Shown: one piece after another, positions 28,684 through 36,497 of the stretch
How positions within the stretch are numbered: position 1 is the first letter of the stretch
Layout: each line of letters begins with the position of its first letter
Origin: Kitasatospora kifunensis
GTDB taxonomy: Bacteria > Actinomycetota > Actinomycetes > Streptomycetales > Streptomycetaceae
Reading direction: 5' to 3'
Assembly (NCBI RefSeq): GCF_014203855.1
Contig: NZ_JACHJV010000001.1
Coordinates: forward strand, 6,014,001 to 6,078,000
Length of the DNA stretch: 64,000 nucleotides
Notes under the pieces: model-generated
Told to the model about the DNA's origin: nothing
Databases searched by the model: none
Seen by the model: the letters and a program-made list of their open reading frames with translations, nothing else
Made by a program: the position numbers and the translations under genes

Positions 28684-29886
28684 TCACTCCGGTCGCAGGC
28701 TCAGGACGAGGTCGCGCGGCAGGCCGTGGGTGTCGTGGAGGTAGTGGAAGTCCTCCTCGCTCAACGGACCTTGGAACCGGCGGCGGGCCAGCACGTTCCG
28801 GCCGCGCTCCAGGAGTCGGCCGAATCCTCGCTCCTCGTCGAGCAGCACCCGGCGCACGACCTCCGGCTCCTCTTCCTGGCGGAAGCGGTCCAGGGTGTGC
28901 CGAACCAGCTCGTCCGGCAGGTCTCCCAGACCGCGCCACGGATCGTCGCGCCGCAGCACGGTGAGCACTCGCCGGATCAGCCGGCGCAGTACGTAGCCGC
29001 GGCCGGTGTTGCCCGGGCGCACTCCGTCGCCGATCACCACGACGGCCGAGCGGAGGTGGTCACAGACCAGCCGCAGCGAGGGCTCGTCCAGCTGCCACAG
29101 GGCCGGCACGAGAGTGCGCCAGGGGTCGAACACGTCGCACTCGAACACCGAGCGCCGGCCCTGCAGCAGCGAGGCCAGCCGCTCCAGGCCGAGCCCGGTG
29201 TCCACGTTGCGCTGCGGGAGCGGCACGAGTGAACCGTCGGCGAGCCGCAGATGGCGCATCATCACGTGGTTCCACACCTCGACCCAGCGGTCGTCACCCG
29301 TCGGCGTCGACTCCGGCGGGGTGTCGCCGGTCCACAGGAAGATCTCCGAGTCGGGGCCGCACGGACCGGTGGGCCCGTTGGACCACCAGTTGTCCTCGAC
29401 GGTGAGCTCCACCGGCACCCCGTGCGACTGCCACAGCTCCAGCGAGGCGGTGTCAGGACCGGTCCGGTCATCGCCGCCGAAGACCGTGGCATGGAGCAGA
29501 CCCGGATCGATGCCGAACCCCTCGGTCAGCAGCCCGTAACCCCAGTCGAGGCTGACGGGGCCCTCGTAGTCGCCGAGCGACCAGGTGCCGAGCATCTCGA
29601 AGACGGTCAGATGGGTGCGATCGCCGACCTCGTCGAGGTCCGTGGTGCGCAGGCAGCGCTGTACGTTGACCAACCGGTTGCCGAGGGGGTGTGGGCGTCC
29701 CTGGAGGTACGGGATGAGCGGGTGCATGCCCGAGGTGGTGAACAGCACCGGATCGCCGGGCGTCGGCAGCAGAGTCGAGCCGCTGATCCGGCGGTGGCCG
29801 CGCTCCTCGAAGTACTCGACGAACGTGCGGGCGATCTGATCGGTGGTCATGTCGGTGTTCACATCGGTGTTCACATCGGTGTTCAC
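28684..29886 (-). CDS. Alanyl-tRNA synthetase-like protein, catalytic part only
   Basis: 400 residues matching the N-terminal class II catalytic core of alanyl-tRNA synthetase: RTFVEYFEERGHR, LFTTSGMHPLIPYL, the motif 2 region RLVNVQRCLRTTDLDEVG, FFEMLG-like FEMLGTWSLGDY, GPCGPDSEIF, NVDTGLGLERL and motif 3 GNTGRGYVLRRLIRR. The editing, oligomerisation and C-Ala domains of the usual near-900-residue enzyme are absent and the stop looks natural. The GTG at 29886 is chosen for AAGGAG eight bases upstream; it is followed by tandem NTDV units, and an ATG at 29850 would skip them. Possible roles are a paralogue that activates alanine for something other than translation, or a resistance version. 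It lies downstream of the encapsulin/desulfurase pair but behind a terminator. Confidence 0.85.
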   Translation of the reverse strand: MNTDVNTDVNTDMTTDQIARTFVEYFEERGHRRISGSTLLPTPGDPVLFTTSGMHPLIPYLQGRPHPLGNRLVNVQRCLRTTDLDEVGDRTHLTVFEMLGTWSLGDYEGPVSLDWGYGLLTEGFGIDPGLLHATVFGGDDRTGPDTASLELWQSHGVPVELTVEDNWWSNGPTGPCGPDSEIFLWTGDTPPESTPTGDDRWVEVWNHVMMRHLRLADGSLVPLPQRNVDTGLGLERLASLLQGRRSVFECDVFDPWRTLVPALWQLDEPSLRLVCDHLRSAVVVIGDGVRPGNTGRGYVLRRLIRRVLTVLRRDDPWRGLGDLPDELVRHTLDRFRQEEEPEVVRRVLLDEERGFGRLLERGRNVLARRRFQGPLSEEDFHYLHDTHGLPRDLVLSLRPE

Positions 29887-30141
29887 GGGGTGGCTCCTTC
29901 GCGTGCAGCGGGGAGGCACCGGACAGCGGGTCCGCACCATCGTCATCGGGACCAGGGGGAGCGCCATGGAACCGTCGGCAGACCGTGTCCGGTCGCCGGC
30001 GGGAAGTGGGACGTACGTCAGGCGGCGGCAACCGGCGAGCTGGTCGCTCGCGCGGTCGCGGTGGTGCATCGGCCCATGACGTTCATGCTGCCGAGGATAG
30101 CGCGGGCGGTGCGGGTGGGCCAACCGATTTGCCGCCGAGGA

Positions 30142-30176
30142 GTCCTGGCCCGGCACGGGATGTGCCGGGCCAGGAC
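30142..30176 (-). terminator. Terminator hairpin after the desulfurase gene
   Basis: Perfect 14-bp stem (30142-30155 with 30163-30176) with a 7-base loop, 95 bases past the stop of the cysteine desulfurase in its direction of reading. It separates that operon from the AlaRS-like gene. The rest of the 384-base gap (29887-30270) holds the AlaRS-like gene's leader and the 9-bp repeat at 30231; no further gene is seen. Confidence 0.75.
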
Positions 30177-30230
30177 GTTGCCGTTCCTGGAACGGGCTGC
30201 GCTCCAACTGCCGTTCAGCCGTGGCCCATC

Positions 30231-30275
30231 GGGGCTATCGGGCCTACCGGGTCTATCAGGTCTACCGGGTCTATC
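30231..30275. repeat. 9-bp tandem repeat across a stop codon
   Basis: Five units of GGGTCTATC type (with C/T changes, and one starting AGG) run head to tail from 30231 to 30275. They include the stop codon of the cysteine desulfurase at 30271-30273. Gain or loss of units would move little in the protein but changes the distance to the terminator. Confidence 0.8.
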
Positions 30276-31704
30276 GGGCCTGGAGGTCGTGCAGGGCGGC
30301 GACCAGGGCATCCACGTCCTGAACGGTGTTGTACAGGGCCAACGAGGCCCGGACCGCACTCTGCAGGCCGAAGGAGGCCAGCGCCGGTTGCGCGCAGTGG
30401 TGTCCCGCCCGCACCGCGATGCCCTGCTGGTCGAGTGCCCGGGCCAGCGCGATCGGGTCGGTTCCGGCGAGCAGGAAGGTCAACACCCCGATCTTCCCCG
30501 GCGCGTTGCCGATCAGCTGCAGCCCGGGGACGGTTGCCAGCGCCCCCATCGCGTAGGTGGTGAGCTGCTCCTCGTACGCGGTGGCGGCCTCCCGGTCCAG
30601 CCCCGCGAGGTAGTGCAGGGCCGCCCTGAGGCCGGCGACCCCGGCGATGTGGCCGGTGCCCGCTTCGAGCCGGTGCGGGACGGGGGCGTAGGTGGTCTCC
30701 TCGAAGCTCACCGAGTCGATCATGTTGCCGCCGCCCTGCCACGGGGGCATGGCCTCCAGCAACTCACGCTTGCCGAAGAGCACGCCGATCCCGGTCGGCG
30801 CGAAGATCTTGTGCCCCGAGAACGCGTAGAAGTCGGCATCCAGCGCGGTGACGTCCACCGGGAAGTGGCTCACCGCCTGCGCGCCGTCGACCAGCACCTT
30901 GGCGCCGTACCGGTGGGCGAGCGCGGTCATCTCGGCCACCGGCGGGACGGTTCCCAGCACGTTGGAGGCATGGGTCAGCGCCACCAGCTTGGTCCGGGAG
31001 CCGAGCAGGTCCCGGTACGCGTCCTGGTCGAGCCGGCCGTCCGGCAGCAGCGGGATGGGCCGGATCCTGGCCCGGCGCTCCGCGGCGATCAACTGCCAGG
31101 GCACCAGGTTGGAGTGGTGTTCGGCCGCCGAGACCAGGACCTCGTCGCCCACGCCCAGGTTGGCGCGACCCCAGCTCTGCGCCACCAGGTTGACGGCCTC
31201 GGTCGTGCCACGGACGAAGACGATCTCGCCCTGGTCCGGCGTGCCGAGCAGGTCGGCCGCCGCCTGGCGGCCCTCCTCGTACACCTGGGTGGCCTGCTTG
31301 GCCAGGCTGTGCGCACCGCGGTGGACGTTGGAGGTGCCCATCGAGTAGTGCTCGGCGACCGCCTCGACGACCTGGCGGGGCTTGAGCGTGGTGGCGCCGT
31401 TGTCCAGCCAGACCAACGGTCGGCCGTTCACCTCCCGGTGCAGCTGCGGGAAGTCCCGCCGGACGGCCTCGACGTTGAAGGCGCCCGGGGGCGTCGAGGG
31501 CGGCGTCGAAGGGGCGGTGGGCGCCGTGGGTGTGGCTGCCGCGGGCGCCGTCGCCGTGGGAGCAGCCGTCGTGGGAGCGACGGCAGCCTGCGACGGCAGC
31601 CAGTACCGGGGGCTGCCGGCCGCGTGGGCGAGCGCCGCGGGCACGGCGGGCACGGCGGGCACGGCGGGCACGGCGGTGCGCCCGATGCCGTCAGGAGTAG
31701 TCAT
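30271..31704 (-). CDS. Cysteine desulfurase (SufS-like), probable encapsulin cargo
   Basis: 477 residues. Residues from about 76 on are a group II cysteine desulfurase: PLP lysine Lys299 in FSGHKIFAPTG, the His in EHHSNLVPW, and the active cysteine Cys437 in RAGHHCAQP. Such enzymes take sulfur from cysteine as a persulfide. The first 75 residues are an Ala/Pro/Thr-rich, presumably disordered extension with VPA repeats and an aromatic patch (SPRYWLPSQ). Family 2 encapsulin cargo proteins are known to carry disordered N-terminal extensions that direct loading. Its ATG lies 14 bases inside the end of the encapsulin gene, so shell and enzyme are made together. The SUF scaffold genes are not nearby, which argues for sulfur storage or handling over Fe-S assembly. 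Confidence 0.93.
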   Translation of the reverse strand: MTTPDGIGRTAVPAVPAVPAVPAALAHAAGSPRYWLPSQAAVAPTTAAPTATAPAAATPTAPTAPSTPPSTPPGAFNVEAVRRDFPQLHREVNGRPLVWLDNGATTLKPRQVVEAVAEHYSMGTSNVHRGAHSLAKQATQVYEEGRQAAADLLGTPDQGEIVFVRGTTEAVNLVAQSWGRANLGVGDEVLVSAAEHHSNLVPWQLIAAERRARIRPIPLLPDGRLDQDAYRDLLGSRTKLVALTHASNVLGTVPPVAEMTALAHRYGAKVLVDGAQAVSHFPVDVTALDADFYAFSGHKIFAPTGIGVLFGKRELLEAMPPWQGGGNMIDSVSFEETTYAPVPHRLEAGTGHIAGVAGLRAALHYLAGLDREAATAYEEQLTTYAMGALATVPGLQLIGNAPGKIGVLTFLLAGTDPIALARALDQQGIAVRAGHHCAQPALASFGLQSAVRASLALYNTVQDVDALVAALHDLQAR

Positions 31705-33109
31705 AGTAGTTCGACACCTCGACGTTCTGGAGGACAGCGATGGCGTCGTCCACCAGCGCGGCGGTCGAGAAGTAACTGGTCACCAGGTAGGAGGTGATGG
31801 CCTGGTGGTCGACGCCCATCGCCCGCACGGACAGCCCCGGCTCGACCTCGTCGGGAACCTTCGCCGGACGCAGACCCACCACACCCTGATCGGCCTCACC
31901 GACCCGCATCAGCAGGATGTTGGTGGTCCCGGGTGCCGACTGGGACGAGCCCTTGAGGTCCAGCTTGTCGGAGGGCAGCAGCGGCACGCCGCGCCAGGTC
32001 AGGAACGGGCTGCCGAAGAGTTCCACGATCTGCGGCGGCACCCCGCGCCGGGTGCACTCACGTCCGAAGGCGGCGATCGCCCGGGGGTGGGCCAGGAAGA
32101 ACGCGGGCTGCTTCCAGACCCGGGCGAGCAGTTCGTCCATGTCGTCCGGCGTCGGCGCGCCCTTGCGGGTGCGCACCCGCTGGCCGGCGGCGACGTTGTT
32201 GAGCAGCCCGTACTCGGGGTTGTTGAGCATCTCCCACTCCTGACGCTCGCGCAATGCCTCGGTGGTCAGCCGCAGTTGAGCCTGGACCTGGTCGATCGAC
32301 GAGTTGTAGATGTCGGAGACCCGGGTGTGCACCTTCAGCACGGTCTGCGCGATGCTCAGCTCGTACTCGCGGGGGCTCTCCTCGTAGTCCACGAAGGTCT
32401 GCGGCAGTACGGGCTCGCCACTGTGGCCCGAGGTCAGGTCGATCGGGTGCTCACGGTCGGCCGGACCCCGGCCATCGGCGGAGTACGCGTCCAGCTGGGC
32501 ATGCAACGCGGGCTCGCGGTCGGCCAGTTCGGTGAGCAGCCGCCGGTCGAGGGAGAGTACCGTACAGGGCGTGGACGCCCTGACCTGGTAGGTCATTGCC
32601 TCGCCGCGCACCCAGGCGGCAACGTCGAAGAAGTCCCCGTCCCCGAGCACGGCTAGCAGGGCGTCCTCGCCGTACTGGCCGGTGGCGCGCTTCTCGGCGC
32701 GGCCGAGCGCGATGATGTGCAACTGCCCGGCCGGGGCGTCGGCGTCGACGATGACATCGCCGGCCGCCACCTCACGCTGCACGAAGCCACCGGCGAGGGC
32801 GTTCAGCACCGGGCTCTCCAGCTCGCTGAGAAAGCCGATCTCGCGAAGGTCCTCGGCAATCACCCGGGCGACGCCGCCACCGTCGACATACGTGCTGATC
32901 AGCCCGTCGCCGAGGATGAACCCCCGGCGGCGGTTGACCCGGTAGACGCCGGCCTCCAAGTCCACCCAGGGCAGCGCGCGCAGCAGGTAGCGCGGCGTGA
33001 TCCCGAGCATCTGCGGCGCGGTCTTGGTCGTGGTGGCGAGGTTCCTGGCGGCGGAGGTACTGAGGCTCTGCTGGTTCGGCTGGTTCTGCTGAGCGGTCTC
33101 GGTGGTCAT
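31691..33109 (-). CDS. Family 2 encapsulin shell protein with cNMP-binding-like insertion
   Basis: 472 residues. After an N-terminal arm of about 45 residues, a segment with the look of a cyclic-nucleotide-binding beta-roll occupies roughly residues 80-205 (VARVIAEDLREIGFLSELES, then GDVIVDADAPAGQLHIIALGRAE, DFFDVAAWV and CTVLSLDRRLL). The rest is the HK97-type shell fold of the SrpI/family 2 group, with PREYELSIAQTVLKVHTRVSDIYN, QEWEMLNNPEYGLLNN and the C-terminal VSNYYDYS. The insertion defines the 2B-like branch as I recall it. The ATG at 33109 has AAGGGGCC upstream; the stop overlaps the cysteine desulfurase. Shell proteins self-assemble into nanocompartments enclosing cargo. Whether the insertion binds a nucleotide cannot be read; I do not see an obvious PRAA-type phosphate cassette. 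Confidence 0.92.
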   Translation of the reverse strand: MTTETAQQNQPNQQSLSTSAARNLATTTKTAPQMLGITPRYLLRALPWVDLEAGVYRVNRRRGFILGDGLISTYVDGGGVARVIAEDLREIGFLSELESPVLNALAGGFVQREVAAGDVIVDADAPAGQLHIIALGRAEKRATGQYGEDALLAVLGDGDFFDVAAWVRGEAMTYQVRASTPCTVLSLDRRLLTELADREPALHAQLDAYSADGRGPADREHPIDLTSGHSGEPVLPQTFVDYEESPREYELSIAQTVLKVHTRVSDIYNSSIDQVQAQLRLTTEALRERQEWEMLNNPEYGLLNNVAAGQRVRTRKGAPTPDDMDELLARVWKQPAFFLAHPRAIAAFGRECTRRGVPPQIVELFGSPFLTWRGVPLLPSDKLDLKGSSQSAPGTTNILLMRVGEADQGVVGLRPAKVPDEVEPGLSVRAMGVDHQAITSYLVTSYFSTAALVDDAIAVLQNVEVSNYYDYS

Positions 33110-33368
33110 GGCCGGCCCCTTGTCGTCTGTCGTCGAGGAGAGCTGATGCAACGTCAGAGCGCGTGCTGTGAGCTGGAGATGCACGCCTCGTGCGCTCGCC
33201 GGACGATTGTTGCGGCCGCATTGCGTCGATGTAAGGCATGTTCGATTGCGCCGACCGGGCGCGCGGTGCGGTGCCGGACCTGCACCCCGTGAAACTCACT
33301 CGAACGGGTTAATTGAGCTATAAGCAGGAGTGATGTGTTCGAAAGATTCTCTTGCGAACAGCCTCGAT

Positions 33369-33400
33369 CGGGGCGCCGATCGGCGCCTCGATCGGCGCCC
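33369..33400 (-). terminator. Terminator hairpin after the GNAT gene
   Basis: Perfect 13-bp stem (33369-33381 with 33388-33400) and 6-base loop, 44 bases past the GNAT stop. It shields the encapsulin promoter. The rest of the gap 33110-33443 shows no gene and should carry that promoter. Confidence 0.75.
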
Positions 33401-33443
33401 CGCCGAGGGTGCGCGGGCCGTCCCCGCCCGCGCGTGCCGAGGC

Positions 33444-34079
33444 CTACGGACGGTAGATGCAGTCCGCGAGCGCGCTGTACCGCTTCCAGTCCAGGGTCTC
33501 GTACAGGGCGCGGCCCTCGTCGGTCGCTCCCAGGATGCCGAGTGTGGCGCCTTCGGCCACGGCGTGGTCGGCGAGCGTGCGCATCACGAAGCTGCCCAGG
33601 CCGCGGCGGCGGTGCGCCTGCTCGGTGACCACCCGGTCGATGACCGCGGCCTCGCCGAGCAGGGCCAACTGCCCCTTGGCCGCAGGCGTGTGGGCCGCAT
33701 CGCGCACCTGGACGTACAGGATGCGATCGTGGATCTCCATCGACGCGGTGTAGCCCTCGGGCGGCATCGGGTTGGTGGCTCGCAGGTCCGTGGCCATCAG
33801 ATGGCCCGACTCCTCCTCGTCCGCCACCCAGCCGCCGGGCAGCCAGTGCGCCACGTCCTGCGGCTCCATGGGCAACGTGATCCAGGTATTCGGCACCGTC
33901 ACAGCGGCGGCGGCAGCGCGCAGCGCCGACTCCTCGGCCTCGGGCAGCACATGGCGTCCTACCTGCGCCGGGATACCGACATCAAGATAGAGACCCCAGG
34001 GCATGTCGACCGGCTCAGGCGTGCGCCGCGACGCGGCCCAGCCGGCCACCCATAACCTGACCAGTTCTGAAAGCATCAA
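33444..34079 (-). CDS. GNAT-family N-acetyltransferase
   Basis: 211 residues. The C-terminal half has the acetyl-CoA-binding motif A (VIDRVVTEQAHRRRGLGSFVMRTLADHAVAEGA) with the R-R-x-G-L-G pyrophosphate loop, and the closing YETLDWKRYSAL typical of the fold. The first 110 residues are a less conserved extension with several Trp and Pro that could bind the substrate. Two adjacent ATGs (34079 and 34076) are possible starts. It is a single-gene unit with its own terminator. The acyl acceptor is unknown. Confidence 0.87.
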   Translation of the reverse strand: MMLSELVRLWVAGWAASRRTPEPVDMPWGLYLDVGIPAQVGRHVLPEAEESALRAAAAAVTVPNTWITLPMEPQDVAHWLPGGWVADEEESGHLMATDLRATNPMPPEGYTASMEIHDRILYVQVRDAAHTPAAKGQLALLGEAAVIDRVVTEQAHRRRGLGSFVMRTLADHAVAEGATLGILGATDEGRALYETLDWKRYSALADCIYRP

Positions 34080-34302
34080 TCCCCCGAAGTAAGAGGCAGT
34101 CTTGGAGTGGACAGCTTACGCGACGGTGTGCGAGCGCGGCAGGAGGTCACACGATGACCCATGTCCGCAGGCAGACTTGATGCCGGTGGGCGACCTCCAC
34201 CGGAGTGGCCCCGTGCCCGTGCCCGTGCCCGTACCTGCGCCTGCGCCTGTGCGTGTGCCCGAGCCCGCAGCCGAGCACCGACACCTGAACGAAGGAGAGA
34301 CC

Positions 34303-34917
34303 GTGAACGAGAACGCCACCGTCCCCACCACCGCACTCGCCGACTTCCTCGGCCGCGAGCAGGTCATGGACCTCGGCATCCGCTCGCTGTGGGCACCGAG
34401 CCCGAGCGTGGCCGGCCCGGCCTTCACGGTGCGGTGCCCGCCCGGCGACAACCTGATGCTGCACGCCGCCATCTACCGCGCGCAGCCCGGCTCCGTGGTC
34501 GTGGTGGAGTCCGGCGATGTCGACCTCGCGCTCGCCGGCGGCAATGTCTGCGCCGTCGCCCAGCGCCGCGGGATCGCGGCGTTCGTCCTCGACGGCGTCA
34601 TCCGCGACCTCGGGGAGGTGCGCGCGATGGGCTTCCCGGTGTTCGCGCGCGGGGTCGTGCCGATCCCGGGCGGCAAGAAGGTGGTGACACCGCTCGGCGG
34701 CCCGGTGCGCTGCGGCGGTGTGCTGGTGAACGCCGGTGACCTCGTGACGGCCGACGAGGACGGCGTGCTGGTGGTGCCCGCCGCGCAGCAGGAGGACGTG
34801 CTGCGCGATGCCCGGGCCAAGCGCGCGAAGGAGGACGCGCAGTCCCTCGACGACTGGGAGGCGGCGCACCGCGCCCGCATCGAGGAGATCCTCGCCGCGC
34901 GGGGCTCCCAGGGCTGA
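34303..34917 (+). CDS. RraA-like/HMG-aldolase family protein
   Basis: 204 residues from a GTG with GAAGGAGA nine bases upstream. The family signature is present: PGDNLMLHAAI, GDVDLALAGGNVCAVAQRRGIAAFVLDG, the metal/substrate motif VIRDLGEV, and GDLVTADEDGVLVVP. Members are either 4-hydroxy-4-methyl-2-oxoglutarate/oxaloacetate-cleaving aldolases or the RNase E inhibitor RraA; the arginine-aspartate pair in IRDL fits an active aldolase-type site. It stands alone. Upstream, 34200-34265, is a run of short GTGCCC/GCGCCT repeats with no coding sense. Confidence 0.85.
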   Translation: MNENATVPTTALADFLGREQVMDLGIRSLWAPSPSVAGPAFTVRCPPGDNLMLHAAIYRAQPGSVVVVESGDVDLALAGGNVCAVAQRRGIAAFVLDGVIRDLGEVRAMGFPVFARGVVPIPGGKKVVTPLGGPVRCGGVLVNAGDLVTADEDGVLVVPAAQQEDVLRDARAKRAKEDAQSLDDWEAAHRARIEEILAARGSQG

Positions 34918-34927
34918 GCCCCGCGCG

Positions 34928-34957
34928 GGCCGGCGAAGCCCTCGGGCATCGCCGGCC
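34928..34957. terminator. Hairpin between convergent genes
   Basis: A 9-bp stem (GGCCGGCGA paired with TCGCCGGCC) and 12-base loop, between the RraA-like gene and the ketosynthase at 34977. It may serve both. Confidence 0.55.
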
Positions 34958-34976
34958 ACAGCCGCACCGGGAGCGG

Positions 34977-36215
34977 TCAGGCGCTGCCCAGCACCAGGAC
35001 CGCGTTGTGGCCGCCGAAGCCGAAGGAGTTGCTGACGGCCAGCGGCACGGGAGTTTGCCGCACGGCGCCGTGCACGATGTCGATGTCGGCGGCATCGGCG
35101 TCGCCGGAGCGGAAGTTGGCGGTGGGCGGGATCACCCCCTGCGCGACCGACAGGGCGGTGAGGGCGGCTTCGACCGCTCCCGCGGCGCCCAGCATGTGAC
35201 CGGTCACGCCCTTGGTGGAGGTGACCGCGGGGCCCCGGCCGAAGACGCGGTCGATCACTCGGGCCTCGATGGCGTCGCCCTGGGGGGTGCTGGTCGCATG
35301 GGCGTTGATGAGTGCCACGTCCGAGGCATCGACTCCCGCGTCGTCGAGTGCCTGTCGCAGTGCGAGCTCGGCCCAGTGTCCAGCGGGGTCCGGCGAGGTG
35401 AGGTGATGGGCGTCCGAGGTCGCGCCGTAGCCCAACAGCCGCGCATAGGCGCGCCTGCCCCTCGCCTCGGCGTCCGCCGCGCGCTCCAGCACCAGCACGG
35501 CCGCGCCTTCGCCCAGCACGAAGCCGTCCCGCTGCGCGTCGAACGGCCGGGAGGCGGCAGCGGGGTCGCCGGTACGCCGCGAGAGCGCCTTGAGCCGGTC
35601 GAAGGCGGTGGATACCAGGGGAGTTACGGCGGCCTCGGTGCCGCCTGCCAGTACCACGTCGCACCGGCCGGCCCGGAGCAGGTCCAGGCCGTGGCCGAGC
35701 GCGGTGGTGCCCGCCGCGCAGGCGGTGGAGACGGTGAGCGAGGGGCCGTGCAGGCCGAGGTCCATGGCGACGGACCCGGCCGCGATGTTGCCGATGGCCT
35801 TGGGGACGGTCAGCGGGTTGACCGTGCGCGGCCCCCGCTCCCGTAGCCGCTGCCCCTGCTCCTCCCAGGTCGTCTGCCCGCCGACCGCCGTGCCGAGCAG
35901 CACGGCGGTCCTGGCCCGATCCCAGGAGCCTTCGGTCAGTGCCGCGTCGGCGACGGCCGCGCGGGCCGCGGCGACGGCGAACTGGGTGAAGGGATCCATC
36001 CGGCGGGCATCGCCGCCGAGCACCAGGTCCGGGTCGAACCCGGTCGCGGCGCAGCTGAAGTCGACACCCAGGTCAGCGAGTCGAGGATCGGTCGCGGCCG
36101 CGGAGCGCCCGGCGCAGATCGCCTTCCAGGCCGTCGCGGTATCGGCTCCGGCCGGTGTGACCAGGCCGATCCCGGTGATCACGACGTCGGAGCGGCGCAA
36201 GCTCTCTCCAGTCAT
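34977..36215 (-). CDS. Beta-ketoacyl-ACP synthase (FabF-like), lipid module 2
   Basis: 412-residue type II ketosynthase with a complete catalytic set: Cys166 in STACAAG, His306 in NAHATS and His340 in KGVTGHM. It is clearly a relative of the KS at 12033: both share the N-terminal GxGxxTPAG, the DFxC region and the GFGGHN close. The ATG overlaps the ACP stop (ATGA). The order of reading is KASIII, ACP, KS, so chain initiation, carriage and elongation stand together, but no malonyl transferase, ketoreductase or dehydratase is near. A StrR-like operator sits upstream of the first gene. Confidence 0.92.
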   Translation of the reverse strand: MTGESLRRSDVVITGIGLVTPAGADTATAWKAICAGRSAAATDPRLADLGVDFSCAATGFDPDLVLGGDARRMDPFTQFAVAAARAAVADAALTEGSWDRARTAVLLGTAVGGQTTWEEQGQRLRERGPRTVNPLTVPKAIGNIAAGSVAMDLGLHGPSLTVSTACAAGTTALGHGLDLLRAGRCDVVLAGGTEAAVTPLVSTAFDRLKALSRRTGDPAAASRPFDAQRDGFVLGEGAAVLVLERAADAEARGRRAYARLLGYGATSDAHHLTSPDPAGHWAELALRQALDDAGVDASDVALINAHATSTPQGDAIEARVIDRVFGRGPAVTSTKGVTGHMLGAAGAVEAALTALSVAQGVIPPTANFRSGDADAADIDIVHGAVRQTPVPLAVSNSFGFGGHNAVLVLGSA

Positions 36216-36448
36216 GCCGGGACGACCGCCCCTTGGGCCTCCAGCAGTTCGGCGATCTCGGCCACGGTGGTCGCGGCGGTCAGGTTCTCCTCGTCGACGG
36301 TGACGCCCAGATCGTCCTCCAACTGTGCGCCGAGCTCTGCCAACGACAACGAGTCGAGCTCCAGTTCCTCGAACGACATGGTGGGCTCGATGACTCCGTC
36401 GACGTTGTAGACGGAGCTGAGAATGGTGCGGAGGTAGTCGACGAACAT
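36212..36448 (-). CDS. Acyl carrier protein (DSLSL type), lipid module 2
   Basis: 78 residues, with the phosphopantetheine site in LELDSLSLAELGAQL. GGAAAGGAAAC stands before the ATG at 36448. It overlaps the KS gene and so is translationally coupled to it. Its motif matches that of the ACP at 13268, also coupled in position to a ketosynthase, which suggests that the two ACP-KS pairs arose from one another or have interchangeable partners. Confidence 0.9.
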   Translation of the reverse strand: MFVDYLRTILSSVYNVDGVIEPTMSFEELELDSLSLAELGAQLEDDLGVTVDEENLTAATTVAEIAELLEAQGAVVPA

Positions 36449-36497
36449 CGGTGGGTTTCCTTTCCGGCGGGTCTACACAGAACTCAGAACTTAGAAC

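Noticed and set aside
34200-34265. Short GTGCCC/GCGCCT repeats as a leader peptide or riboswitch before the RraA-like gene
   Set aside because: No stable fold with conserved loops and no start plus ribosome binding site; it reads as simple repeat.
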